Part shown: positions 24,301 through 36,800 of the stretch, piece after piece
Numbering within the stretch: position 1 is the stretch's first letter
Layout: each line of letters starts with the position of its first letter
From: Bolinopsis microptera
Taxonomy: Eukaryota > Ctenophora > Tentaculata > Lobata > Bolinopsidae
Direction: 5' to 3'
Assembly: GCF_026151205.1 (NCBI RefSeq)
Contig: NC_087084.1
Location: 8,922,894-8,986,893 of the forward strand
DNA length: 64,000 nucleotides
Notes under the pieces: model-generated
The model's database searches: none
What the model was told of the DNA's origin: nothing
Seen by the model: only the letters and a program-made list of their open reading frames with translations
Translations under genes and position numbers: made by a program

Positions 24301-27300
24301 GAAAATCTATTTGTTAATTTTTCTAATCAAACTGTTGCCAGACTGGATGCAATCTCCAATAAACTAGAAAGCTTCGATTCTAGATTAAATTCAATCTCGT
24401 TAAAACTTGATTCGTATGATACCCGAATGTCTTGTATCGAGGAGAGAGCGGGGTCCCATCAACTCGAAACCACAGATTTGTCAGACCGTGTCGTTGCCTT
24501 GGAAAACTTAAATGTTGAGCTTGAGGCGAAAATAGAAACTCTCTCAGGGTCAAACTCAGCTAACTTAGAGTCAGGATGGGAGCCAGTAGGTTCTCCTGAG
24601 ACCAAAATAGCCTTACTTGGTGATTCTAATTCCGGGGGGAAAATCAAATTCGGACAGGGAAAAGGGACCTTAGGGGCCGCTTTACCTGGATCCGATACCT
24701 TTGTAGCCAAGGTCGAGGATTTACCAGAGCCGGAAACATATAATGGCATTTCTGATCTTATTTTAGCAGTAGGCACTAACAACTTAAAAGTAGATTCTTG
24801 TATCCCGGAAGATTTGGTCAAATCTACCTTCACCTACATAAGCAAAGTCAGAAAAGCACATCCTTCGTGCCACATCTTTTGTCCCGGGGTTCTCCCATCT
24901 ACCTCCACTGTAATCAATACCAGAATCACAAAGTACAACTTTTATTTGAACGATATGTGCCAACATTTACCAAATGCATCATACGTAGATATGAAAACAT
25001 TCCAAAGCAACAACGGCAAGCTGCTACCGAAATTCTCAGTAGGGAATTCGGACTCTTTTCATCTTAACGAATCCGGCTTGAAGGTTTATTTTAGCCGACT
25101 TAAATTTTCCCTTAGGGCCAGACATGGCCTCCCTAATATCAAAAGGGGTCAACGTAGGCCAAACGATCCTCCAGCAAGCTCTGGTAACCATTCGTAACTG
25201 TTATAATATAGCCTATTTATTTATTAGTTGATAAACTTTTAGTATATCACAGCACTCTAGCGTGTGTTCACTGTATTGTATTGTATTATCTCGTACGATT
25301 TTCGAGAGACCCCTTCAAGTTTTAACACTTAACTCACGCATAGCAATTATGCAGCGTGTGCCTTTTCTTCAAGTAGTGGTTCACGGGTTCCGTGGGGTGG
25401 GAGCTACGTGGTAGGGCTTAAGGGCTCTTCTTCAACTTCTTATCTGTTATTCAACGTGCGTATCTCCTCATATTATTTTACCCGCTAGTTTTTATAATAT
25501 TGTATCCGTCAGCCTGATTCTATTGAATTTACTATTGATTGACTTGCTCCGTGCAGTCGTTTTCCAGTTAAGGTAACTTAGCATTTATAAAATTATCCCC
25601 TCTCATTATAACACCTGTATAATACCGACGTCGAGAGACCAGTTTTTTGTCCACGTGAGTTACCTCTTTATCACCATCAATTTCACCTATTTATTATGTT
25701 TTATAGGTATTTTAAAAGGGTCTGTTTGACTCGTACTGATTTTTTGTACAGTGCATTATTCATTATTCAAAAGTTTAAAAAAATCTTTATAAAGGCTATG
25801 CCAACAAACATACAAAAAAAACTCTTGCTCGGTGTATAACCGGTATCTATTTAAACATTATGATATAGTTGCTATCATTCTCATTTTGTTCTAGATTTTC
25901 TGATCTTCTATCTGCTACAGTTTCGGGTAAACTGTCACAACTTCTCCTTGCGACGCGTTCACTCATGTTTCCAAGATACAGTGTGTTTCTCACCTTGCTA
26001 CCTCGTCACTTCGATTATTGGTTCTACTATTATTCCAATAATAACTGTTATAATAAGGGCGGGGCCAGTGTAGGTTGTAGTACAAACAGGCTGTATTATT
26101 GTAGAAATTATTTTTCTACGATCGTTTTCCGTGTTTCTATGTCGCGTGTGCATGTTTTTTGTGTTATTTCCATTGTATATACTCATTTTTTCACGACACC
26201 ATCACCTTCATTTCTGGGGTTTAATTCAGGGGGGGGTAAAAAGCTACACTAAGGAAGGGCGGGGCCATTTTCAGATTAACAATGACTCCGCAAAATAACA
26301 GCAATAGTGGGTTGGCATGCCCAAAAATCGGTTCTTTTAACTGCAATGGTATGGGTAACCCGATTAAACGTAATCTTGTTTTAAACTGGCTTAAAAATAA
26401 ACCTGAGCAAATCATTTGTCTCCAAGAAACACACTCAACTCCTCAAGTTGAGAGAGACTGGAAACATTCTTGGGATGGGGATATAATCTTTAACCATGGC
26501 ACTTCAAACTCAACCGGTATTGCTTTCCTTGTTAAAGCTGATGCTCCGAATCTCCATATTATTAACCAGCGTAGCATCAGCCAAGGTCGTGCGACCCTTG
26601 TCGAGTACAGTTAGAATACGACTCTCTCAAACTGTGTTTAGTGAATGTCTACTGCCCCAATAATGACGATGTTTCATTTCTCGAAAACGTATTTCTAGAA
26701 TCACTCAGTCGTGCACGAGATGATCATATAATATTTGTGGGAGACTGGAACACGGTTCTGAACAACATGTTGGACAAACAGGGGGGGGTCTACCACCCAT
26801 GCAAATAGTCGCTGCCAGAATTTTCTCAATGATTCCATTAACGACTATGGGTTTAGTGATATTTTCCGTCTTAACAGAGGTGCTGAGGCACGGGTTTGTT
26901 ACTCATTTTAACAAAAAGTACAAAACTCAGTCTAGATTAGATTTTTTCTTGATTCAAGATAGCCTGGTCAATCTACCTGTATGTGATACAGAAATAAGCC
27001 ATGGCTATAAATCTGATCACAGCTACATCTCGCTATCCCTCCAGGGCTCTACTATTGCACACGGAAAAGGATATTGGAAAATTAACAACTCTCACCTCCT
27101 AGATCAAAATTTTATTAACGAAATAAAGAAAATCATTCATAATACAAAAGAAGATAGCTTTGATTCTTACAGGGGTCTTTGGGACGTTATAAAAATCAAA
27201 ATAAAACAGTTTGGAATGACCTTTGGTAAAAAGAAAAAAAAAGAAATCACATTGAAAAAAGAAAAGTTAAAAAAAGATATTGAAGACTGTAAAAACGATT

Positions 27301-30300
27301 CGAATCTAGTAAACTGTACGATACTACAGAAGAAATTATTTGAAGCAGAGTTGGATTTAAATCATATTATAGATCAGGAGGTGAGAGGTGCAATTACCAG
27401 ATCACGTGTGAAATGGACAGAGGAGGGGGAGCGCTCGACTAAATACTTTTTTGGACTTGAAAAATCAAACGGCAAGAAAAAATGTATTAGTAAATTGATA
27501 GACAACGACGGAAATGAACTAACGGACCAGGATAACATCTCTAGTCACGTGGTTAACTTTTATCAGAATCTGTATAACTCAACTAACCCATCTCCCACTG
27601 AGATAGATAATTATGTAACCAGCAGCGAGCTTGAGCAAATCCCACAGGAAATTACTGAAACTCTGGAGGGACCTATTTCGTTACACGAAATGGATGCTAT
27701 TGTGAACAAGTTAACAAACAATAAATCCCCAGGTTGGGACGGGTTATCTGCTGAATTTTATAAAACCTTTTGGTTGGATATCAGGCAGATCATTTACGAC
27801 TGCTATCTAGAATCTATTGACAGTGGATGCCTGTCGCCTTCGCAGAGAATAGGTATTCTTACTCTTATTCCCAAGCCTAAAAGCCCAGTGGAACTTAACT
27901 ACATAAAAAATTGGAGACCTATTACTCTGCTTAACATTGACTATAAAATCTTCACACATATAGCTAAGAATAGGATTATGAAAGCTATCCCCAGCATAAT
28001 CAGCAAAACCCAGTCAGGCTTTCAAGCAGGCAGGAGTACAGCAGATAATCTTATTCTCATGTCAATGGTTCTGGAATCATTTAACAACGACTCGGAACAA
28101 GAGGGTCTCCTTTTACAGATTGATTTTGAAAAATGTTTTGACTCGGTAGAACATAACTTTGTCTTCAGTACGCTTGAAAAATTAGGTTTCAGTGATTATA
28201 TTATTAAGTTGATTAAAGTGGCTTTTCAGGCGTGCTTTAGCTACGCAAATATTAATGGGTTTTTAAGCGCACCTATTTATCTCCTCAGAGGTCTTCATCA
28301 GGGTAGCCCACTCTCTCCTATTCTATTTCTACTTGTGGCTCAAACTTTCTCGAATAAACTTCAGATCAACCCTAATATCAGGGGTATTAACATATCGGGT
28401 GTGGAAATTCTACAGAGTCTCTTTGCAGACGACACTGATCTGTTTCTGAAAGCTTCAATAGAGAGTGTAGAGGCAGTTATGGTAGAACTCAGAACGTTTG
28501 CTCAGTGCTCGGGGTGTAAAGCTAACATCGACAAAACTAGATGTATTCCTTTAGGTCGTGCTCGCCTTAATACAACTCTTCTAGCGTCCCTTCAAATGAA
28601 CTACGGCAATGATTTTTTAACAAATAACTTTACGGCTTTGGGTATAGTTTATAGGAATGATTGCTCACTTATGGATATATAGTACAGTCAAATCCGTCCT
28701 AATTTAAGCCTTTGTCGGACAAAATTCGCAACAAAGCGATTTTAACGGGATATGGTCGGGACAGGTCCCAGGAATCATTCCAGAGAGTTCCCAAAATCCT
28801 CGACTTCAGGAAAATCCACAATTACCACTTTTTTACCACCTTTTTACCACTTTGGTTTTCTGCAAATAAGTCACGTTCTGAATATCCTAGAAGATTCTAG
28901 TTTAAAGCATTGTGTTTAGAAAACAAAGAAGAACAACTTTTCCTTTAACAACTTTTTCAAAAATAAATTATTTAATTAATAAATTAAATAATTAATAAAA
29001 TTTCAAATATTTCAAAAATATATTTTCATAAAAAATGTTCACAATTACATTCCACGTGCAATGAACTAATTTTTATAAAAATTTTCACTTTCAATATTTT
29101 GGACTTGTAAAATTTTCGAAATTCGTAAAGAATAACCACTATTTATCACTTTTTACCACATTGAATCTCCGCTAATAAAACGACTTCTGAATGTCGTCGA
29201 AGGTTCTAGATTGAACCAATGTGTTCAAAATATAAAAGAGAACAACTTTTTATCTGACAACCTTTGGATTAGATAATTAATTGATTTATTAATTAAATAA
29301 TAATTAAATTTTTAAAAATTTCAAAATATACTTTTTATCAAAAATATTTGCCGTGACGTAAAATGAATTTACTTGAATAACAGAACATACACCGTCACAT
29401 AGATTAGATAACAGATTTAAAAAATTCAGATAAATGGAATAAACGGTAAAATATCAAAATTTGTACGATACTATTATAGCTTATTTATAAATATTTACAC
29501 ATCATATCTCTCGACTTACAGAAACATCAACTGGATTAGACCACAGAACTGCCTCTCTGCAAATCAAAACATCTGCAAAACGATGTGCGAAACGGATTGA
29601 AAATGACGAAGTTATCAAGCAATTTGTTTATCTCGTTAGCGAAATTGATTGGGTTATCAATGATTACCTAATTGCTTATCACGTGACAGGGTGCTAGGAT
29701 ACCGTAATTGGGCTTTCTGCACGATTTCTGTGCCACGCTTTCACTGGATCAGACACCACCAGTCGGATCCACGGAGTTGGTAAGGATCGGCTATTCAGAA
29801 CGATTCCGATAGTGGGAATCTAGTGCACTAAGCTACGGAGAAAGTCACGAGAAATTTTTGGGCGAGCGAATTAGGAACTTAGTAAGAGCCTAACGTATGT
29901 GTACTATACCACCTCCCCCCTCCCCCGCACAATAATTTACCCTGTCTGTAATCCGGTTTGAGGATTTATCATTTAGTGCGATCTCTACGTTACAGAATGG
30001 ACATTTGTTTAAACTGTGTTCGCGGACTAAAGATGGTCCTGTCTCAGTTACAACGAACTCCTCTTCATTGGCCGATATAATAGTTAACAGCACTATGTTT
30101 ACAGTATGCACTGAAGGGGTATCCTAGTTGCTTGAACTTTTAACAGGTGCCCCGCCTCATTTAAACCTCAATTAAGTTTCCTATCATTCGGTTGAGTCGA
30201 CCGTTGAGATCCCTTAGATCCAATGGATCCTTAGCTACTCCCTAGACTAGGTGACACTGGGATTCGAACCCTGAACCTCTGCGCAGAAGGCGGATGCTCT

Positions 30301-33300
30301 AACCGCTAGGCTAGATATGAATCTTTGGAACTGGTCTATGGTCACTGTCTGCAATAATACACACAAGACGTCACTCAGAGCTGAATCAGTCATGCCGTTG
30401 TACTGCCGTTTAATTTCGTTCAGTGACCAGGGGTTGTTGATCCAACCTGTGGTGCGTTGATTTCTTTATTTATACAAGGTATGAGAGGCGTCAGGATAAA
30501 GAATAGGACTGTACGTATCCGTTTCAAATTTGCTGGGCATAGTTTAAAAGTTAGTGCACTTACTTAAAAGATAAATAGTTTAAATAGTACCTGAGGACAG
30601 CAACCCTTTCCATATTTCATTCCATGCAAATTTACATTGTCGATCATTCGCCCTCTTAAAGCTATTCACCGAAACTAACTCCTCATTTGCCTGGTAAATT
30701 AAAACATTGTATTGGTTAAGAATAGCTGATTTCATAAAAATCGAGATCACTAGATGAAGCAAGACTTTCAGTTCTTGAACAGAAGTCGCAATCTTCAACA
30801 GCAGACATCAAGTGCGAACAGCTCCCGCCAACATTCTTATCGTGTTTACCATCAGCAGCAGGTGTGGGATGAGAATGACCTAGATCCGATAAGCTGGGAT
30901 GGAAGATGAACAATGGGACACATGTACCAGTGACCACTCTTATGAGTACAGCTCCGAAAAAGCTCATTCAAAAAATCAGTTGCAAATGTTTAAAGTCAGG
31001 TTGTGGCAATGCTTGTTCATGCAGAAAAGCAGGAATACATTGTGGATCAACCTGCCTCAAATGTCAGGACAATTGCAGCAATGTGCCAGCTGAGGACTCA
31101 TAAGTTAGACTGTTATCTAGTATATATATGGTTATATAAAGTACTACTTCGATTTCCCGATTAATTTAATGGAAATTTGTTAATTATTCGTGATATGTAA
31201 TTTTAAAATATTTTGATCAAAAATAATTTTTATAATTTTTGGATATTTGTTTAATAATCGAATTAACTAATTAATTAATTATCTAATCCAAAGGTTGTCA
31301 GATAAAACTTTGTTCTCTTTATATTTTGAACACATTGGTTCAATCTAGAACCTTCTACGATATTCAGAAGTCGTTTTTTTAGCGGAGATTCAATGTGGTA
31401 AAAAGTGGTAAATAGTGGTTTTTCTTCTCAAATTTCGTAAATTTTAAAAGTTCAAAATATTGTTAGTGAAAATTTTCAAAATTTTCATAGAAATTAGTTC
31501 AATATTCGTGGAATGTAATTGTGAACATTTTTCATGAAAATGTATTTTTGAAATATTTTAAAATTTATTAATTATTTAATTAATTAAATAAATAATTTAT
31601 TTTTGAAAACGTTGTTAAAGAAAAAGTTGTTCTTCTTTGTTTTCTTAACACAATGCTTTAAACTAGAATCTTCTAGGATATTCAGAACGTGACTTATTTG
31701 CGGAAAACCAAAGTGGTAAAAAGGTGGTAAAAAAGTGGTAACTGTGGATTTTCCTGAAGTCGAGGATTTTGGGAACTCTCTGGAATGAATCCTGGGACCT
31801 GTCCCGACCATATCCCGTTAAAATCGCTTTGTTGCGAATTTTGTCCGACAAAAAGACGGATTTGACTGTACTAGTACTAATAGTCAACAGTAATTATAAT
31901 GATAAATTGATTAAGGTTCGGTCTTGGATTAACAGGTGGAACAAGAGGGATCTGACGGTAATGGGTAAATGTACAGTTATCAAAACTCTCCTCTTTTCCC
32001 AATTAACATACCTGGTTCCTCCTCTCCCCAGACCAGATGCTTCCTTTATCAGAACTTTTGACACGATTATATTCCATTTTCTTTGGGGTTGCAAACGGGA
32101 TAAAATAAAACGTGAAATCATAACCCGAAACAAGGAACATGGAGGCCTGGGACTATTTTATTTATCCGATTTTATTATAGGTCTTAAAACTAGTCTTATT
32201 TCAAAGCTACTAAATGATTCCTTTCACCACACTTGGAAAGATATTATGATAATGCAACTGAAATTTCCCGAGCATATCACCATCTCTGTAGAAAACGGTC
32301 TCGCAAATATCAACTGTAATTTTACACAGGACGTACTTGATTGCTACACTGAGTGGAAGATTAGTTCGGCTAATGCAGCCTTGGGTTCTATAGATCACTG
32401 TGTGTGGTCCAACCCAGCAATAACTGACATCGGGTCCAAACTTTGGAACAATCATCTTATTGATAGGGGAATATTTTACATCTCAGATTTCCTTTCTATA
32501 GACCAAAGTACACTCCTTAACTACGATATGTTCATGAACAAGTGGGAGCTGTCTCCGAATACGATTTCCAAAATTGATTACTGTAACATTATCATGGGGA
32601 TACGGAGATATAACTGTCCCACGATTAACTCAAGGAATATCGAATTTGTTGACCCGAATATAAAACTTCAATTTTTACATTCTGCAACTGGGCAGGTGAA
32701 GGGAAGCAAAATTCGGGATAAAATGTACGATTCTATTTGCCCAAACGAGCTGTCTCCTTTACGTCAGTGGGTTATCGACTTGAACAGTCATTCCATCGAC
32801 TGGGCAGTCGTTCTAAGCAACCTGTTTTTCTTAGTATCTAAAAACTTTAAGTTGATTCAATTTCAGTACAAACTTTTAATGAGGATCACAACTTGTAGAT
32901 ACATGAGACATAAGATGAAAATTGTTACAGATACTCCCATGTGTAGCCTGTGTAAAACATATTTAGAAACTATTCCTCATATTTACCTCCATTGTATTCA
33001 CACAAATAGCTTCATCACAATACTTGAAGACTTTATTAAAGGAAAATCGATAGAAATTACGAAGATCCTACTAAAATTAATTTTATAATCTGTAATCACA
33101 CTTCACAAATTATAAATTATTTTAATATAGTTGCCAAATGGTACATTAGCAAAAAATTTCAGGCAGGAGACTTGCCGATCTGGCAGGGGTATATCAAACT
33201 TCTTAAGCTATCACTTCAAGGAGATAAAATAGGTCACAGAAGTTCTATTGTGTCGATCTTGGCCGATTAGGGTAATATGTCCACTCCATTTTTATTGCTG

Positions 33301-33739
33301 TCTAAGTTATTTAATTTTTATCAGTTATTGTTACAATCTTGCAGTACTACTAGTAGCTGTCTTTTTGTAGTACATGCCCTGCTTCCTTCCTTTCCTAAAT
33401 TTCTTACAAGCTCCTCCAGCCTCCTCTCTCACACCCTTTTCACTCACTTCATTTCACTCATTCACTTTATATTTTATTACCACAGTATCTGCCAAAACCA
33501 ACATGGCCTAAGTAGAAAGGGGCCTTGACGTTGTTTCCCGCTTGGCCCTGCATCCCAAGCTGACGGTTGGCCTCCACTCTAAAGAAACTTACCTTCAGTG
33601 GAGGCCGATGGTCAACAATTAGCGATGTAAGAGCTTGGCGAGTACAAATCCTGACCTCCTTTTACACCTTTGGGACGACTTTCGCAAATGCGAGAGGAAT
33701 GACCCCGAGGAGGGCTCCATTGGTTTTAGTAGGTTGCAT

Positions 33740-33829
<90 letters not shown>

Positions 33830-36800
33830 AAAAAAAAAAAAAAAAAAAGGATATAAAATGTAGCCTCAAGGTGGATATTAGAGAGCTGGCGAAAGATTAT
33901 GGCCTTTGTATCAATGGTTATAATAAGCTATAAATATTTTAAACTATACAGTCACTGACTTACTGGTGTGTGTGTGTGTGGGTATTTATAGACATGCAGC
34001 CCTAGAGCGAATCAGAATGCAGGATCGATATCACGTGACCATGGGCAAGCCAATACGTGTTGTACGAACAATGTTGGCTTTGTTTAGGGTTAAGGTTAGG
34101 TACTACATAGGTTATTTTTAACAAAAGGTGGTAAATTTCCTAAAAGGAATAAGAACGATCATGCCCAACCTGTCCGTGAGATAAACGTGATATAACAGAT
34201 GCTGATAAATGATAATAATAGATACAGAAATTAGTTGACCATCGAAATCATTTTGACGAAACATTTTGATAAGAAGTAATGATTGGAACAAATCGTCGAA
34301 TTGAATTTGATTGTTCTGGAAAGCCAATCAAATTCAAAAGTCATAATGTGTTCAAAGCTATCTATTATTGTAAAATTAGTTGACCATCAATAAGTTTGAC
34401 CCTGGACTCCGTGTCTGGCTTGTCTGGCTTGTTGATTAAATTACTGTATCAGACATTAAATCTTTAGATAGTATTTTAACTGAGCATTTTTTCAGCATCG
34501 CGAAGAGCAGGCTGCAGCAAAAGTAAAAGCAAACCCGAAGTACTTTTATAGTTATAATGCCAAGAAGTTTTCAAAGAAGAAAAGCCATACTTCGTTCACA
34601 CATTGAACATAACGATCTTGATTATATGTATTTAACAATGCAATATGTATATAAAGATTTTAATTCCAAGTGGTGGTAGAATAATTTAAAACGTAGCACT
34701 GTAAATGCGCCCGCTATTCAATTTCAACTTATAACAACTTAATCAAATTGATGAAATTCAAGTGCATTTTGAAGCGATTTACCCGATACTATGAGATTTT
34801 TTTTGTAGTAATAACACGACTTGTTCAATTCAAGCCCGTTCAATACCTGGCCTGGGTTGCGGACCACAGGCTTCGTTATTTACAATAACTGAGATTTATA
34901 GGCAAAGATAGCGGTGCCAGCCGTTACCTGGGGACCCCAGGCTGTAATATTCACAAACATTATAAAGCTGCGGAGGAATGACAAGCTGGGATGAGCGCGG
35001 CCCAGGAATGCCAGCCGTTAAGCCGCTCAGCTTATCGTATTACAATTGATAGCATCATTCAAATTTCAATTACGCTTTAAAGCAATTTACACGAGAGTAT
35101 GATAATTATAACCAGTTTAATCTTGTTCGTCCTCGAAAACATAGGATTACAAGGTTTTCGCTTCTATTTTCATCAAAAAAAATACTTCTATTTTCGATTC
35201 TCTGGGCCAGCTGTCTGCTAGGTTTCAGAAGGTGATACCAGATGCTGTTATAATTGAGCGCTCAGCTCCTATAAATATAATTGGATCCAATTACACGCGA
35301 TACACTATATTATTCCATATATGGCCTGATCAAGTAGCTTGAGCTCTGGTGACGTCACAAAATATCCTAGTCGGCATACGACACGTTACGAATGTGATCA
35401 CGTGCCCGAGGATTTACGAATCAAGGTCACGTGATAGGATTAGCGGTCACGTGATAGGACCGACTGTCACGTGACCTCAGTTATCCCTTATATGGCACAA
35501 GTAGCTGCAATTGATCAGGTCTTAATTGGGCTGCAATCCTTGACAGGCCTATAATTACCCAATTTTAAATGAACGATGTCTCATTAGACATCGGGCTACC
35601 GGACAACTGAACCCAATTTGGACTTTTCCTAGACAGGGTAGCTTGGGAAATTAATTATAAACCCAATCAGTCTACCTAATTAACTTTGAAACGACAACTG
35701 AACCCAATCGTCACTAGAAATCACTAACAGTTTAACAGGTTTCCAAATACAGTTCTAGTTTAGCTGGTGCCTGGTTTCTAGTGCTATAATTTCGGTCTGT
35801 TGAGGTTGGTGCTTCGGAGTTGTTGGCAGATCCGGACTTATCTGCTCGTGATCGTTGGACAATTCTCGCGAGGGATTCTAGTTTAGGTAGTACCACGTTG
35901 ATTTCGGGTGGGCATGTAGATAAGGCTTCGGTGAGGAGGTTTTGTGTTGCTGAGAGGTGTTGGTCGGCAGCTTTCCGCTTCAATTCTGCTCTGAACTCTG
36001 CTTTCTCAGCTACTAAGTTGTCATGGTCGTGGGAATGAGGTTTGGCACCGCTGGCCAAGGACTGATCTCCATGGTCAAGGAATACATGAGCAGGACATTT
36101 CTTGACTCTGTACTTCTGGCATCTCCAGGTAGAGGTAGTAGGGGTATCTCGATCCATTCTCCGGGCTCCTCTTTGTCCGCTAATGTACTTGCTGAAGACA
36201 ACCATGATTCGATACTGTGACCACCATCTCTCTTCCTTATGTATTAATCCGATCTGTATAACAAGCGTACTAATAGATGACAAGGTCTCAGGTGCCTTTC
36301 GATCGCGAGATCTGATCTAACAAGCTTACGTGTTCACGAAGCGTGCCGAAAAGGATACGATCCACTGCTCCTCAAGCATCGAGATCCGACCCAGGGCTCG
36401 AGATCTGAACCATGGCAGGCCCTCCCAAAGCATCAGGAGTCACGAGATCTGAGTCAAGTAACCTGAGCCAAGTATCCAGCGTGCTAATGGTGCGTTCCAT
36501 CAGCTTTGGAAGACATGAAACAGTGGAACTATAAGAAGCCCATCAAGATCCGTATCTACAAGGCTAACTTTCAAAGCTAGACGGACACGTTGTCAGAATG
36601 CCAGAACACAGTTTCCCAATTTTTTACGGGATTAGAAACCAAACTATGGGAAGAGACTGAGAGGACGACTCCGTAAAGGCTGGATGGCCTGTGTTCTCGA
36701 GGATGCGGCTGACAGGTGTCGATAACATCAGCAGAGACGTAGTAAAACAGTTAGCTCTAAAACGAGTGGAACACCGTAGAAGAGATGTGTGTGATGCAGG

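Larger units (their letters stand above)
28685..31868. mobile_element. 3.18-kb pogo/Tc1-like DNA transposon nested in LINE ORF2
   Basis: The ends are CAGTCAAATCC and its inverse, each bordered by TA, as in the Tc1/mariner/pogo superfamily. The outer ~210 bp of the two ends are nearly identical inverse copies. Diverged inverse AT-rich subunits continue to about 29400 and back from about 31140, giving ~0.7-kb ends. LINE coding sequence resumes immediately on the right side, so the boundaries are secure. The interior holds a tRNA-like sequence and the C-terminal relic of a CXC-type protein, but no recognisable DDE transposase. Another truncated family member lies at 17640-18240. Confidence 0.8.
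23810..33848 (+). mobile_element. LINE retrotransposon (L1/Tx1-like) with poly(A), interrupted by a DNA transposon
   Basis: In order: 5' UTR with a duplicated ~36-bp unit (23813-23892), ORF1 (24124-25197), an unusually long inter-ORF gap, ORF2 split into 26282-28682 and about 31872-33270, a 3' UTR, and an A-rich tail of about 105 bp with scattered G at 33742-33848. The element lies between copies of a 564-bp direct repeat. ORF2 has several frameshifts and a 3.18-kb insertion, so this copy is dead. The motif set (a WRPITLLNIDYKI block and a C-terminal CxxC...H...C) fits the L1/Tx1 group. Confidence 0.85.

Noticed and set aside
26781-26800. True start of LINE ORF2 at the ATG at 26799.
   Set aside because: Endonuclease motifs continue upstream in other frames; the ATG only follows a frameshift near a G-run.
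28712-28900. 62- and 74-codon frames with KAILTGYGRDRSQ at 28712-28900 and 31663-31887.
   Set aside because: They are translations of the two inverted ends of the nested transposon in mirror position, not a protein gene.
30246-30322. Functional tRNA-Arg gene.
   Set aside because: A and B boxes are perfect, but the 5' and 3' acceptor strands do not pair and the T stem has a mismatch, so it is called tRNA-derived only.
33567-33863. Open frame ending in a long lysine run.
   Set aside because: The lysines are the LINE poly(A) tail; the first part is its 3' UTR.
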